Assembly (NCBI GenBank): GCA_002495225.1
Contig: DAEF01000091.1
Coordinates: forward strand, 1-13,906
DNA length: 13,906 bases
Direction of reading: 5' to 3'
Source: Methanoregulaceae archaeon UBA288
GTDB taxonomy: Archaea > Halobacteriota > Methanomicrobia > Methanomicrobiales > Methanospirillaceae
Shown: piece by piece, positions 1 through 6,266 of the stretch
Numbering within the stretch: position 1 is the first letter of the stretch
How the letters are laid out: every line of letters starts with the position of its first letter
Made by a program: the position numbers and the translations under genes
The notes under the pieces: generated by a model
What the model saw: the letters and a program-made list of their open reading frames with translations, nothing else
Databases searched by the model: none
Told to the model about the DNA's origin: nothing

Positions 1-503
1 CGGGCATCGGCAGGCACCCGGTCCCCCTCCGCGACAATGACGATCTCCCCCGGGACGAGACCGGCCGCGTCGACCAGTACCTCCTCTCCGGCCCGCATCA
101 CCCGCGCTTGCGGCGCACTCATCTGTCTCAGGGTCTCCAGGGCTCGTTCCGCCCGGTACTCCTGGACAAACCCGATCACCCCGTTCAGAACGACGATCAG
201 GAGGATCGCGACCATCTCGACCCGTTCCCCCAGAAGCCCGGAGATCGCGGCGGCAATGACCAGGATCACGATCAGGAGATCCGTGAATTGTCGCAGAAAG
301 AGCAGGACCGGGCTTCGTTTCTTCTTTTCACGGAGGATGTTCGGTCCGTAGGCCCGCAGGCGCTCGAGCACCTCGTCCGGGTCGAGGCCATCCCTGCGGG
401 AACCCAGGGCTTCGAGCGCCTGCTCAGGGGTGAGAGAATGGTATGCGATCGGCGCTGCCGGGATGGGTGCTGCGCGTTCGACCTCCCCGGGAGGGGGTGT
501 CAT
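1..503 (-). CDS. P-type cation-transporting ATPase, N-terminal part (runs off the window)
   Basis: The reverse strand from ATG 503 encodes 167 residues and stays open to the window edge. It starts with a cation-ATPase N-terminal domain (about residues 20-75: YHSLTPEQALEALGS, then YGPNILREKKKRSP). A first membrane hairpin follows (about 80-125: FLRQFTDLLIVILVIAAAIS and VEMVAILLIVVLNGVIGF), then the start of the actuator domain with PGEIVIVAEGDRVPADA at the edge. This is the layout of type II P-type ATPases (PacL, PMA or SERCA-like). The phosphorylation motif DKTGT and the ion-binding helices lie outside, so the ion cannot be told. An AGGAGGT ribosome site lies about 11 bases upstream of ATG 503. 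The gene follows the cluster A permease, with a 133-base gap that holds a hairpin, so it may be a separate transcript. Family assignment is firm; substrate is unknown. Confidence 0.93.
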   Translation of the reverse strand, partial: MTPPPGEVERAAPIPAAPIAYHSLTPEQALEALGSRRDGLDPDEVLERLRAYGPNILREKKKRSPVLLFLRQFTDLLIVILVIAAAISGLLGERVEMVAILLIVVLNGVIGFVQEYRAERALETLRQMSAPQARVMRAGEEVLVDAAGLVPGEIVIVAEGDRVPADA

Positions 504-613
504 GTGGTGCGTGCACCTCCTGATCGAGCGTGGTCGCGTTCCGGGGCCCCGTATGCCGTTTCCCCCGCGAGGGCCGTGCCCACCGGGAGCCCGGCCGGAA
601 CCGTGTCAGGAAA

Positions 614-634
614 GGGGAACGTCGGGTGTTCCCC
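614..634 (-). terminator. Hairpin just after the permease stop codon
   Basis: A perfect 7-bp inverted repeat (GGGGAAC / GTTCCCC, 7-base loop) begins about two bases past the TGA of the permease on the reverse strand and is followed by a short T run (TTTCC). It may end the cluster A transcript or protect its 3' end. The T-tract is weak for an archaeal terminator, so a purely structural 3' role is possible. Confidence 0.5.
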
Positions 635-636
635 CT

Positions 637-1725
637 TCAATCCACGAAGGAACCGTAGATGAACCCGGCGAGCGTGCAGAAGATCACGATCAGGACCACG
701 TAGACGAGGGTCTGCTTCGTCCCCATGAACTTCCGGACGACGAGGATGCTGGGCAACGAGATCACCGGGTCGGCGAGGACGTAGGCGAGCAGCGGCCCGC
801 GGGCCATCCCGAGGTCCAGGAACATCCTCGCCATTGGCACCTCGACGAGCGTCGGGAAGTACATGAACGTCCCGAAGAGGACCGCGATGAAGTTCGCCCA
901 GAGCGTGTTCTCGCCGAGATACGTGCCGAGGATGTTCTCCGGCAGCAGGGCCGTGAGGATCCCGGCGACGAAGATCCCGATGAACAGGAGCGGGAAGATC
1001 TTCTTCATGAAGTCCCAGGTCTCGGTGAGCCACATCTCCCGCTCGTCGGGGCCGAACCATTTCCATGCCTCGATGGCGACGATGAGGACCAGGAAGGGGA
1101 GGATGACGAACCGGAGCGGGATCCCGGCCAGCGTGTTCACCATGAAGACGTTCCAGGTGCCGACGAAGAGGACGGCCACGAGGGTCGCTATGAACAGGAC
1201 CACGTTCCGCTGGTTGGTCGCCGCCTCCTCGCCAGGCCCGCACGCGCACGCGATGGGTGCGTCGGGCGTCGCCTCGGGCCGCTTCTCCGGAAAGAGCGTC
1301 GAGATGACGAGGCCGATGATGACCGCGAAGATGATCGAGAGGACAATGCGGGCGATCGCGAAGTCGGCGCCGATCACGCTCCAGGTGAGCGAGACGGCGA
1401 GGATGTTCGTGCCGGGGGCCGTGTAGAGGAAGGCGATCGCCGGACCGATCCCCGCGCCCTTCTTCTTGATCCCCGCGAAGAGCGGGAGGATCGTGCAGGA
1501 GCAGACGGCGAGGAGGAGCCCGGAGGCGACCGCGACGGGGTAGGCGATGTACCGCGGGGTCTTCTCGCCGAGGTACCTCGTGATCGCCTCCTTGTGGAGC
1601 AGCGCGTTCATGGCGCCCGCGATGAAGAACGCCGGGATCAGGCAGGTGGCCACGTGCGCCGTGACGTACTCGATGAGCGCCGTGACGCCCCCCATCAGGC
1701 CGTTGATCAAGAGATCTTCAATCAT
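637..1725 (-). CDS. Permease of the DUF318 / ArsP-SO_0444 family
   Basis: Multi-pass membrane protein of 362 residues from ATG 1725. That start has an AGGTGA ribosome site 5 bases upstream; an in-frame GTG at 1734 would add three residues. Hallmarks of Pfam PF03773 are visible: the first repeat has VCSC-TILPLFAG-IKKKGAGIGPAIAFLY (about residues 74-101), and the second has YFPTLVEVPMARMFLDLG (about 289-306) and ADPVISLPSI. A cytoplasmic linker carries a second C-x-C pair (IACACGPGEE, near 160-162). Family members export trivalent organoarsenicals (ArsP) or are tied to Cu/Zn efflux (SO_0444). It is the last gene of a four-ORF operon with thioredoxin and a DGC protein. Together with the paired C-x-C motifs, this suggests thiol-linked metal or metalloid export. 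Family is confident; substrate is inferred. Confidence 0.9.
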   Translation of the reverse strand: MIEDLLINGLMGGVTALIEYVTAHVATCLIPAFFIAGAMNALLHKEAITRYLGEKTPRYIAYPVAVASGLLLAVCSCTILPLFAGIKKKGAGIGPAIAFLYTAPGTNILAVSLTWSVIGADFAIARIVLSIIFAVIIGLVISTLFPEKRPEATPDAPIACACGPGEEAATNQRNVVLFIATLVAVLFVGTWNVFMVNTLAGIPLRFVILPFLVLIVAIEAWKWFGPDEREMWLTETWDFMKKIFPLLFIGIFVAGILTALLPENILGTYLGENTLWANFIAVLFGTFMYFPTLVEVPMARMFLDLGMARGPLLAYVLADPVISLPSILVVRKFMGTKQTLVYVVLIVIFCTLAGFIYGSFVD

Positions 1726-1749
1726 GGTGTTCACCTGACATTCTATCGA

Positions 1750-1959
1750 TCATCTCGTCCGTCCCGGCCGCCTCCTTTCGATAGGGGGGCCGGGTGGGCA
1801 GAACCGCGCGCCGAACCGCGCCTCGTTCAGGGCGACCCCGCGCACTGCTGCGGTCAGCGTTCTCCTGTCGGGTTTTATCACCCGCCCGTTCTCTGGGGCG
1901 TAGTCCCAAGCCCATTTCAGCACATGGTCCGCGCCGCTCGTTTCCGGATTCGTCTCCAT
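1750..1959 (-). CDS. Truncated ferredoxin:thioredoxin reductase-like ORF, possibly a pseudogene
   Basis: This 69-residue ORF starts 6 bases after the DGC gene stop and ends 24 bases before the permease ATG. Residues about 13-54 (LKWAWDYAPENGRVIKPDRR, then ALNEARFGARFC) match the N-terminal helical part of FTR catalytic subunits, up to the first active-site or cluster cysteine. The family then needs CPC, a second CPC and a CHC motif to hold its 4Fe-4S cluster and redox disulfide. Here the chain ends in PPGPPIERRRPGRTR with only one cysteine, so it cannot build the FTR centre. No good ribosome site lies at normal spacing. It is either a relic kept between two live genes or a repurposed short protein. 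A second, fuller FTR relic lies at 2850-3152. Confidence 0.6.
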   Translation of the reverse strand: METNPETSGADHVLKWAWDYAPENGRVIKPDRRTLTAAVRGVALNEARFGARFCPPGPPIERRRPGRTR

Positions 1960-1965
1960 GGCCGT

Positions 1966-2430
1966 TCAGCAGCCTCCGCCGCATCCGCAGTCCGACTCGC
2001 TGCACTGAGTCCCGTCCTGCGGGGCGATGTCTGAGGCGTCGGTGTCCTTCCCGGTGCCCCGCCAGCAGGCGGAGACCACGGTCTCGACGTCGTCGGGGGT
2101 GCAGGACTTCGATGGCCCCTTCGCGATCCCGGGGTCGGTCACGACGACGTGCTGTGCCGTCACCACCCCCTGCGCCAGGACTATCTTCTTCGCGCAATGC
2201 AACGGGCAGCCATCGATGACCACGACCTCGTCGGCGTTTCTCGCGCTGTTGACCAGGCCCTCGTCCCCGATTGCCAGCTTGGCGACGCAGGCGATGCTGC
2301 CGTACCCCTTCTCGGTCAGCTCCACGGCCGCGAGATTGGCGATTTGGCCCGTGTTCGCCTGCCCGGCGCACGGGAAGATGATCCGGCCGGGTTCGTTCGC
2401 TCCGCAGGAGCAGATCGGGGTCTCTGCCAT
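1966..2430 (-). CDS. Cysteine-rich DGC-domain putative zinc-binding protein
   Basis: A 154-residue protein from ATG 2430, four bases after the thioredoxin stop, so translation is probably coupled. It matches the DGC putative zinc-binding family (PF08859): N-terminal CSCG (C7, C9), FPCAGQANTGQ (C21), ACVAK (C48) and the name-giving DGCPLHC (C75, C79). There are further cysteines at 110 and 122, and the C-terminus is a CSESDCGCGGGC tail (C143, C148, C150, C154). No signal peptide or membrane segment is seen, so it is probably cytoplasmic. The family has no settled biochemical role; metal binding is inferred from the cysteines. Its place between a CxxC thioredoxin and an ArsP-type permease suggests it holds or passes a thiophilic metal or metalloid. 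A shorter paralogue lies at 5915-6262. Confidence 0.87.
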   Translation of the reverse strand: MAETPICSCGANEPGRIIFPCAGQANTGQIANLAAVELTEKGYGSIACVAKLAIGDEGLVNSARNADEVVVIDGCPLHCAKKIVLAQGVVTAQHVVVTDPGIAKGPSKSCTPDDVETVVSACWRGTGKDTDASDIAPQDGTQCSESDCGCGGGC

Positions 2431-2434
2431 CGTT

Positions 2435-2671
2435 CTACCCCTGGATGATCTTCTTGAGCTCGTCCACGGTCGGGACCTTGCCAGACATCCGCATCTTCCC
2501 ATCGATGAAGAGGGCGGGCGTGCTCATGACACCGCGCTCAACGAGCTCGTCTATCGAGTCGACCTTGATCACCTCCGCCTCTGCGCCCAGGTCCTTCACC
2601 GCCTCCTGCACGTTGGCGAAGAGGCGCTTGCACTTTGCGCAGCCTGTTCCGAGTACCTCGATCTTCATCAT
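2435..2671 (-). CDS. Mini-thioredoxin (MTH895-type redox-active disulfide protein)
   Basis: A 78-residue thioredoxin-fold protein of the redox-active disulfide protein 2 type. The active site is GTGCAKCKRLF (C11, C14) and the cis-proline loop is STPALFIDGK (P52). Full length for this compact family. Start ATG 2671 has GGAG about 7 bases upstream; an adjacent ATG at 2668 is also possible. It heads cluster A and probably supplies reducing equivalents to the downstream DGC protein or to the permease substrate. In methanogens such thioredoxins can be reduced by an FTR-like enzyme, and an FTR pseudogene lies directly upstream, so the former electron donor may have been encoded here. Paralogues occur at 6734-7123 (intact) and 4385-4612 (dead). 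Confidence 0.93.
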   Translation of the reverse strand: MMKIEVLGTGCAKCKRLFANVQEAVKDLGAEAEVIKVDSIDELVERGVMSTPALFIDGKMRMSGKVPTVDELKKIIQG

Positions 2672-2695
2672 GTGTTTCTCCTATAGTGGACTGGG

Positions 2696-2708
2696 TTCAA
2701 TAAAACTT
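2696..2708 (-). promoter_or_regulatory. Possible TATA-like promoter of cluster A
   Basis: On the reverse strand AAGTTTTATTGAA lies about 30-35 bases upstream of the thioredoxin ATG, roughly where an archaeal TATA box would sit. The match to consensus is only moderate, and the TTGAA overlap with the cluster B operator half-site is short. Treat as a suggestion. Confidence 0.3.
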
Positions 2709-2849
2709 GTGATCAGCTACGCACCGACGAGGGGCTTGGTGCTCGGTCCGGCCAGCTCTATCCATCGATTCTCCGAGGGCCGACATTCTGCTTTCCCCCC
2801 CAACTATACGGAGCCGGGCGGGAACAGGGAACGTTCCCGGGCTGTGGTC

Positions 2850-3152
2850 GCCATTTCTACCCGTCTGTAGATCGTCGGTGTCCTCCCGGTTGGAAGGCCG
2901 GGAGTGGCCGTATCCCTCCAGTATCTGCCTGTTCGGGTGGTAGACTGACGGGCAGATGATATCTCCGTCCAGCTCCGGGTCTCCCTATCGTAGCCGGCAT
3001 GGGAAGGCACCACGTGTCGAACCGCTTGTTGAACCGGGCGAGCTCGTGGACGACCCCGGCACGCGTCGTTCTGTCCGGCTTTAGCGCCTAGCCGTTCTCC
3101 CGGGCATGCTCCCCGGCTCAGGCCAGGATCCCGTCCTTGCGGGCGTTTTCAT
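2850..3152 (-). pseudogene. Ferredoxin:thioredoxin reductase catalytic subunit, decayed
   Basis: No single frame is open, but piecing frames gives an almost complete FTR catalytic subunit. One frame reads EHARENG, a TAG stop, ALKPDRTT, then HELARFNKRFDTWC. After a frameshift the next frame reads PCRLR, a second TAG, then GDPELDGDIICPSVYHP, ILEGYGHSRPSNRED and TDDLQTG. In intact FTRs the matching motifs are CPCR, CPC and CHC; here the later ones have become CPS and GHS, so cluster and disulfide cysteines are lost as well. At least two nonsense codons and one frameshift are visible, with a further disruption near the start likely. It lies upstream of the cluster A thioredoxin on the same strand, as expected for a former FTR-thioredoxin pair. 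Confidence 0.8.
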
Positions 3153-3203
3153 TCGCCCCGGGCAATTTTTTCAGGTTCCACTATCTCCGCTGCCGGATTC
3201 CAT

Positions 3204-3214
3204 CATAAAAAAAG
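3204..3214 (-). terminator. U-tract terminator after the TauE-type gene
   Basis: About 30 bases past the stop of the TauE/SafE gene, the reverse strand reads CCCC followed by seven T and then ATG. A run of this length is the usual archaeal termination signal and stands out in this GC-rich DNA. Confidence 0.5.
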
Positions 3215-3244
3215 GGGTTGTTCATGACATCCAAGGACATATCG

Positions 3245-4171
3245 TTAAAATATCGCGATCCCGAAATAGGCCAGGATGAATTTCATCGAGACATAGAGGA
3301 AATAGAGGCCGAAGATGAGTTTCAGCGTTGCAGGATGGAATTTTTTGATGATTGCCGCGCCAAATTGTGCCCCGACAATGGTCCCCATGGCGAGGATCAG
3401 GCCGGTTCCGATGGCGACGAATCCCTGCGCCAGCTTGATCCCGCCTCCAACGATTGCCAGTGGGATCATCGTTGCGAGCGAGGTCCCCATCGTGACATAC
3501 ACCGGTGCACCGAAAAGGTAGATCAGGCCCGGTACGAGCGCGTATCCCCCGCCAAGTCCGACAAGCCCGGTCAGGATGCCAACGACGAATCCAAACGACC
3601 CTTTTTTCAACTCGGACCCGGGGATAGTGTTCCCTTCCGGCTGTGCCTTTTTTCGATGAGAGGTTCCTTCGATGATCATGCGTAAAGCGGGCAACAGGAA
3701 CGCAATGCCCAGCAGCAGTCCCAGGAGGGCCGTCTGATCCGTGAGGAGGGTGAAGATGTATGAGCCCAGGATCACCCCGACAATGCCGAATCCGGCGAGC
3801 CACAGGGTTGTCTTTACATCAAGGTTTTTCCGGATCAGGTGACCGTATCCCCCGGAGATCGCTGTAAAGATGACAGCAAAGAGCGCGGTCCCTATCGCGA
3901 TGGGTGCCGGGTATCCAAGGTAGAAATGGAGGATCGGCAGCATGACACTGCAACCGCCTGTGCCGATGATCCCACCAAGCACGCCGGCAACGAGCCCGAC
4001 TACGAGGAGCAGGATTATTATATCCGGTGTGAGGGGCGGTGTTCCTTCCTTAGTTGCCAGTCCGGTTGCAAACGACCAGATGGTCAGTCCTAAGATCAGC
4101 GCCACCATCACAATTGTAGGCCCGTAAGTTTTCAGCACACTGAATTTTCCATTGCTTCCAATTTTTTCCAT
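3245..4171 (-). CDS. TauE/SafE family sulfite (organosulfonate) exporter-like permease
   Basis: A 308-residue membrane protein from ATG 4171, which has GGTGA six bases upstream; ATG 4174 is the alternative. Using numbering from ATG 4174, after a first membrane segment (about residues 18-38) come the two internal repeats of PF01925: VAGVLGGIIGTGGCSVMLP (about 62-80) with YPAPIAIGTALFAVI, and FVVGILTGLVGLGGGYALVP (about 196-215) with VYVTMGTSLATMIPL. A basic linker (TSHRKKAQPEG, about 171-181) separates them. Members export sulfite, sulfoacetate or related anions; the substrate here is unknown. Base use is AT-richer than in the neighbours, which hints at separate acquisition. It starts about 21 bases after the dead Usp fragment, so it was probably once the last gene of a thioredoxin-Usp-TauE transcript. 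It ends at a U-tract. Confidence 0.9.
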   Translation of the reverse strand: MEKIGSNGKFSVLKTYGPTIVMVALILGLTIWSFATGLATKEGTPPLTPDIIILLLVVGLVAGVLGGIIGTGGCSVMLPILHFYLGYPAPIAIGTALFAVIFTAISGGYGHLIRKNLDVKTTLWLAGFGIVGVILGSYIFTLLTDQTALLGLLLGIAFLLPALRMIIEGTSHRKKAQPEGNTIPGSELKKGSFGFVVGILTGLVGLGGGYALVPGLIYLFGAPVYVTMGTSLATMIPLAIVGGGIKLAQGFVAIGTGLILAMGTIVGAQFGAAIIKKFHPATLKLIFGLYFLYVSMKFILAYFGIAIF

Positions 4172-4192
4172 CATCGATCACCCCAATTGTCT

Positions 4193-4397
4193 CTATATCA
4201 AATTGTGCCCGGTTTGACGCACAAACCCCGTCTGCCGCGCGATAAATACGGGAACCGGGAATCCCGCATCGATCCCGTGGAGACACTTCCCGGCAGCATC
4301 GAACCGATCCTGCCGCTTCTCCTCATCCCCATGACGATGAGTGAGACCTTCTCGCTCTCGGCCACCACGCAGATCTTCGTGATGGTTGTTCGAATCC
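4193..4397 (-). pseudogene. Universal stress protein (UspA) C-terminal remnant
   Basis: Only the last 65 residues or so of a Usp domain remain. One frame reads CVVAESEKVSLIVMGMRRSG and then IGSMLPGSVSTGSMRDSRFP. This matches the Usp nucleotide-binding tail (LIVMG, then a glycine-rich loop ending GSVS). The expected ending continues only in another frame (VFIARQTGFVRQTGHNLI, stop at 4193), so there is a frameshift near 4255. The N-terminal half is missing, and the fragment abuts the dead thioredoxin directly, which suggests an internal deletion joined the two. Confidence 0.72.
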
Positions 4398-4612
4398 AAC
4401 CTGTGCCATTGCTTTCAGCCAGGCACTGCGCATCTCTCCAACGATAGAGAGTGCGGACATGAGCATGACACGCCGTTCGACGCGTCCAACCGGCGGCTCT
4501 ACCGTGGCCAGGCCCGCCGTGATCTTCATCTCCTTGACCGCTTCGTGCAGGTAAGCCTACAACCGCTTGCATTTCGCTCAACCAGTTCCCACCACGCCGA
4601 TCTCCGGGATAT
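4385..4612 (-). pseudogene. MTH895-type mini-thioredoxin, decayed
   Basis: The reverse-strand frame reads IPEIGVVGTG, TGA (4580-4578), AKCKRL, TAG (4559-4557), AYLHEAVKEMKITAGLATVE, then RRVMLMSALSIVGEMRSA and LKAMAQVG. This lines up along its length with the live paralogue at 2435-2671 (VLGTGCAKCKRLFANVQEAV ... ERGVMSTPALFIDGKMRMSG). The first active-site cysteine codon has become TGA, and the residue after RL has become TAG. The cis-proline motif TPAL has become MSAL. Two stops plus loss of the cis-proline make this a pseudogene. It runs without a gap into the Usp remnant. Confidence 0.82.
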
Positions 4613-4615
4613 CGT

Positions 4616-4940
4616 CCGTCCCTGGGCCGTTTGTTGATGTTCGTGCATTCACGCCGTCGAAGCTTATTCTGTAGATTATGCTCATATGAGTAATAACCGT
4701 TGACGCAGTATATTCCGAAGGGGTTGCAGGCGCGTATTCTCCCCCGCCGTCTCGTTGAACCTGAGCGAGGTCGCTCGCGGTGTCCTCCGAAGGGAGTGTC
4801 GATCCGGCCGACCCCTGTCGGCACCGCCACGGAAAGTGACGACGGGGTGATATCATGCGGCCGTCTCGATCTCGGTGGCGATGCGTGCAATCGGACGAGT
4901 TGACCCGCACCGAGTAACCCGTGCCTCTGCGAATTCGTGA
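4616..4940. other. No recognisable gene; contains a short palindrome
   Basis: This stretch lies between the dead thioredoxin and the DUF166 gene stop. I read both strands and found no family I recognise; the open frames are biased and lack convincing starts. It holds the perfect palindrome CTCATATGAG at 4681-4690 with AT-rich flanks (ATTATG and TAATAA), about 70 bases upstream of the dead thioredoxin. That could be an old operator or promoter. Confidence 0.4.
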
Positions 4941-5843
4941 TTATGGTTTCATCTCATCCTGTCCGCACCGGGCGCTCAGCGCCCTCAGCCGCTCGATCAG
5001 GGCCAGGGCCCGCTCCTTCGCGGCCGCCTCCTTCTCGTCCTTCGGCACGGCCCGGGGCTGTATGACCTTCCAGGCCGGCGGGCCGTCGACCGGCCCTGCA
5101 GGGTGCGCGCCGGTGTCGCAGATGGGCTCGCCCCGGCCCCGTTCGTTGTAGAGCCGGTCGCACTCGACGCCGAACGCGATCGTCTCGACGTCGGCCGCTT
5201 CCCGAGGGAGCGCCCGGAGAAGTTCGCAGACGTGGATGAGCCCGGCCGTCTCCTTGTCGCAGGTCCGGCCGTGGCGCGGCGCCCAGCAGTGGTGACAGAT
5301 GCGGAGGCCGAAGTAACGCAGCGTCTCCGGCGAGAGAGGCTGCCCCTCGAGTTCCGATGCGGCCTCGACCGTCGACCCGCACGGGGACCCGCGCAGCACC
5401 TCGAGCCGCACGAGCTTCCCGTCGCGGACCGTGACCGCGAACCGGGGACGGCCGAAGGCGCGGGCGAAAGTGTCGATGGCGTCGATCCCGGTGGTCGGGT
5501 CGAGCGAGCACATGGTCTCGGGCGCGACCACGGCCGGGTTGATCCTCCGTGCCTGCCGGACGAAGCCCGGGCCGAACGAGACCCCAAGGACCACGGGCCG
5601 GCCCTTCTCGACGAGCGCGAGCGCCTGCGCGGGCGACCGGATGTACGAGAGGTAGAGGTCGGCGTCGGGCACCTCGATCGCGACGTCGTCCACGACGGTC
5701 GGAGGATCCGGCTCGAGCAGGGCGAACTCCGTCGGGAACCGGGCCAGGCACTGCTCGAAGGCCCGGTCGCCGAACACCCCGTCCGAGACGATGCAGATCC
5801 GCAGTGGCCCTTTTTCCGGTTGACCTGCCCCAGGTTCAGCCAT
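4941..5843 (-). CDS. DUF166 family protein
   Basis: A 300-residue soluble protein from ATG 5843, preceded by GGGAGG at 6-base spacing. It resembles the archaeal DUF166 family (PF02593, sometimes labelled thymidylate synthase without proof). Supporting features are an N-terminal LRICIVSDGVFG strand-loop (about 14-25), PETMCSLD (C112), GSPCGSTVEAA (C155) and RICHHCWAPRHGRTC (C183, C186, C195). The conserved cysteines suggest a metal or Fe-S site. Residues about 215-300 (VETIAFGVECDRLYN onward, ending in a charged Ala/Lys/Glu-rich helix) look like an extra C-terminal region. It is the last gene of cluster B, 71 bases after the DGC gene, so it may be co-transcribed or have its own start. Function unknown; the context suggests thiol or metal chemistry. 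Confidence 0.8.
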   Translation of the reverse strand: MAEPGAGQPEKGPLRICIVSDGVFGDRAFEQCLARFPTEFALLEPDPPTVVDDVAIEVPDADLYLSYIRSPAQALALVEKGRPVVLGVSFGPGFVRQARRINPAVVAPETMCSLDPTTGIDAIDTFARAFGRPRFAVTVRDGKLVRLEVLRGSPCGSTVEAASELEGQPLSPETLRYFGLRICHHCWAPRHGRTCDKETAGLIHVCELLRALPREAADVETIAFGVECDRLYNERGRGEPICDTGAHPAGPVDGPPAWKVIQPRAVPKDEKEAAAKERALALIERLRALSARCGQDEMKP

Positions 5844-5914
5844 TGCTTTCCTCCCATCATGGGCCCCGGGCCATTCGACCGACGCGCCTGTTCCCGCACC
5901 GGGCCACGAGGGAA

Positions 5915-6262
5915 TTATGCCCCCTCCGTTGCGTCGATCACGGCCCTCGTGACCGTCTCGATCTCGGCGTACCTGACCCCGGCCCGGCCGTCCTTGACGA
6001 TCCCGAGCTCGATGGCCATGAGCCGGACACCGGGTTCGACCCCGGCCTCGGCCGCCTTCCGGCTGCCACAGCAGTCCTCGCACCCGTCCAGCGCGATCAC
6101 GAGGTCCGCGTCGTGGGCCGCGTCCACGATCGCGTCGGGCCCGGCCCAGGCCTGGACCCATTCTATCCGGCCGGGCCGGCGCATCAACAGGTGCTGTGCG
6201 ACGGCAGTCGTGAGCCGGCCGACGTTCGAGAGGCCCGAGCAGGTGATCAGCGTTACCGGCAT
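5915..6262 (-). CDS. Short DGC-domain putative zinc-binding protein
   Basis: A 115-residue protein from ATG 6262, with AGGTGATG just upstream, starting 4 bases after the DUF2703 stop. It carries the core of the DGC family: LITCSGLSNVGRLTTAVA (C8) and the signature ALDGCEDCCGSRKA (C61, C64, C65). Compared with the paralogue at 1966-2430 it lacks the N-terminal CSCG and the C-terminal cysteine tail, so it is a minimal version. Probably cytoplasmic and metal-binding through its four cysteines. It is embedded in cluster B between DUF2703 and DUF166, repeating the thioredoxin-plus-DGC pairing of cluster A. No specific reaction is known for the family. Confidence 0.85.
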   Translation of the reverse strand: MPVTLITCSGLSNVGRLTTAVAQHLLMRRPGRIEWVQAWAGPDAIVDAAHDADLVIALDGCEDCCGSRKAAEAGVEPGVRLMAIELGIVKDGRAGVRYAEIETVTRAVIDATEGA

Positions 6263-6266
6263 TCCA

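Noticed and set aside
430..2034. Long plus-strand open frame of 534 codons
   Set aside because: It lies opposite the permease and DGC genes, is rich in Asp, Glu, Arg and Pro as expected of an antisense frame in GC-rich DNA, and shows no domain.
2804..3013. Open frame of 69 codons in the region upstream of the cluster A thioredoxin
   Set aside because: It is in a different frame from the FTR remnant that covers the same bases and has no start signals or similarity.
4569..4580. TGA at the first cysteine of the thioredoxin CxxC motif read as selenocysteine
   Set aside because: A TAG stop follows seven codons later, the cis-proline motif is also lost, and to my knowledge selenocysteine use in archaea is confined to groups other than the one suggested here. 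Decay explains it better.
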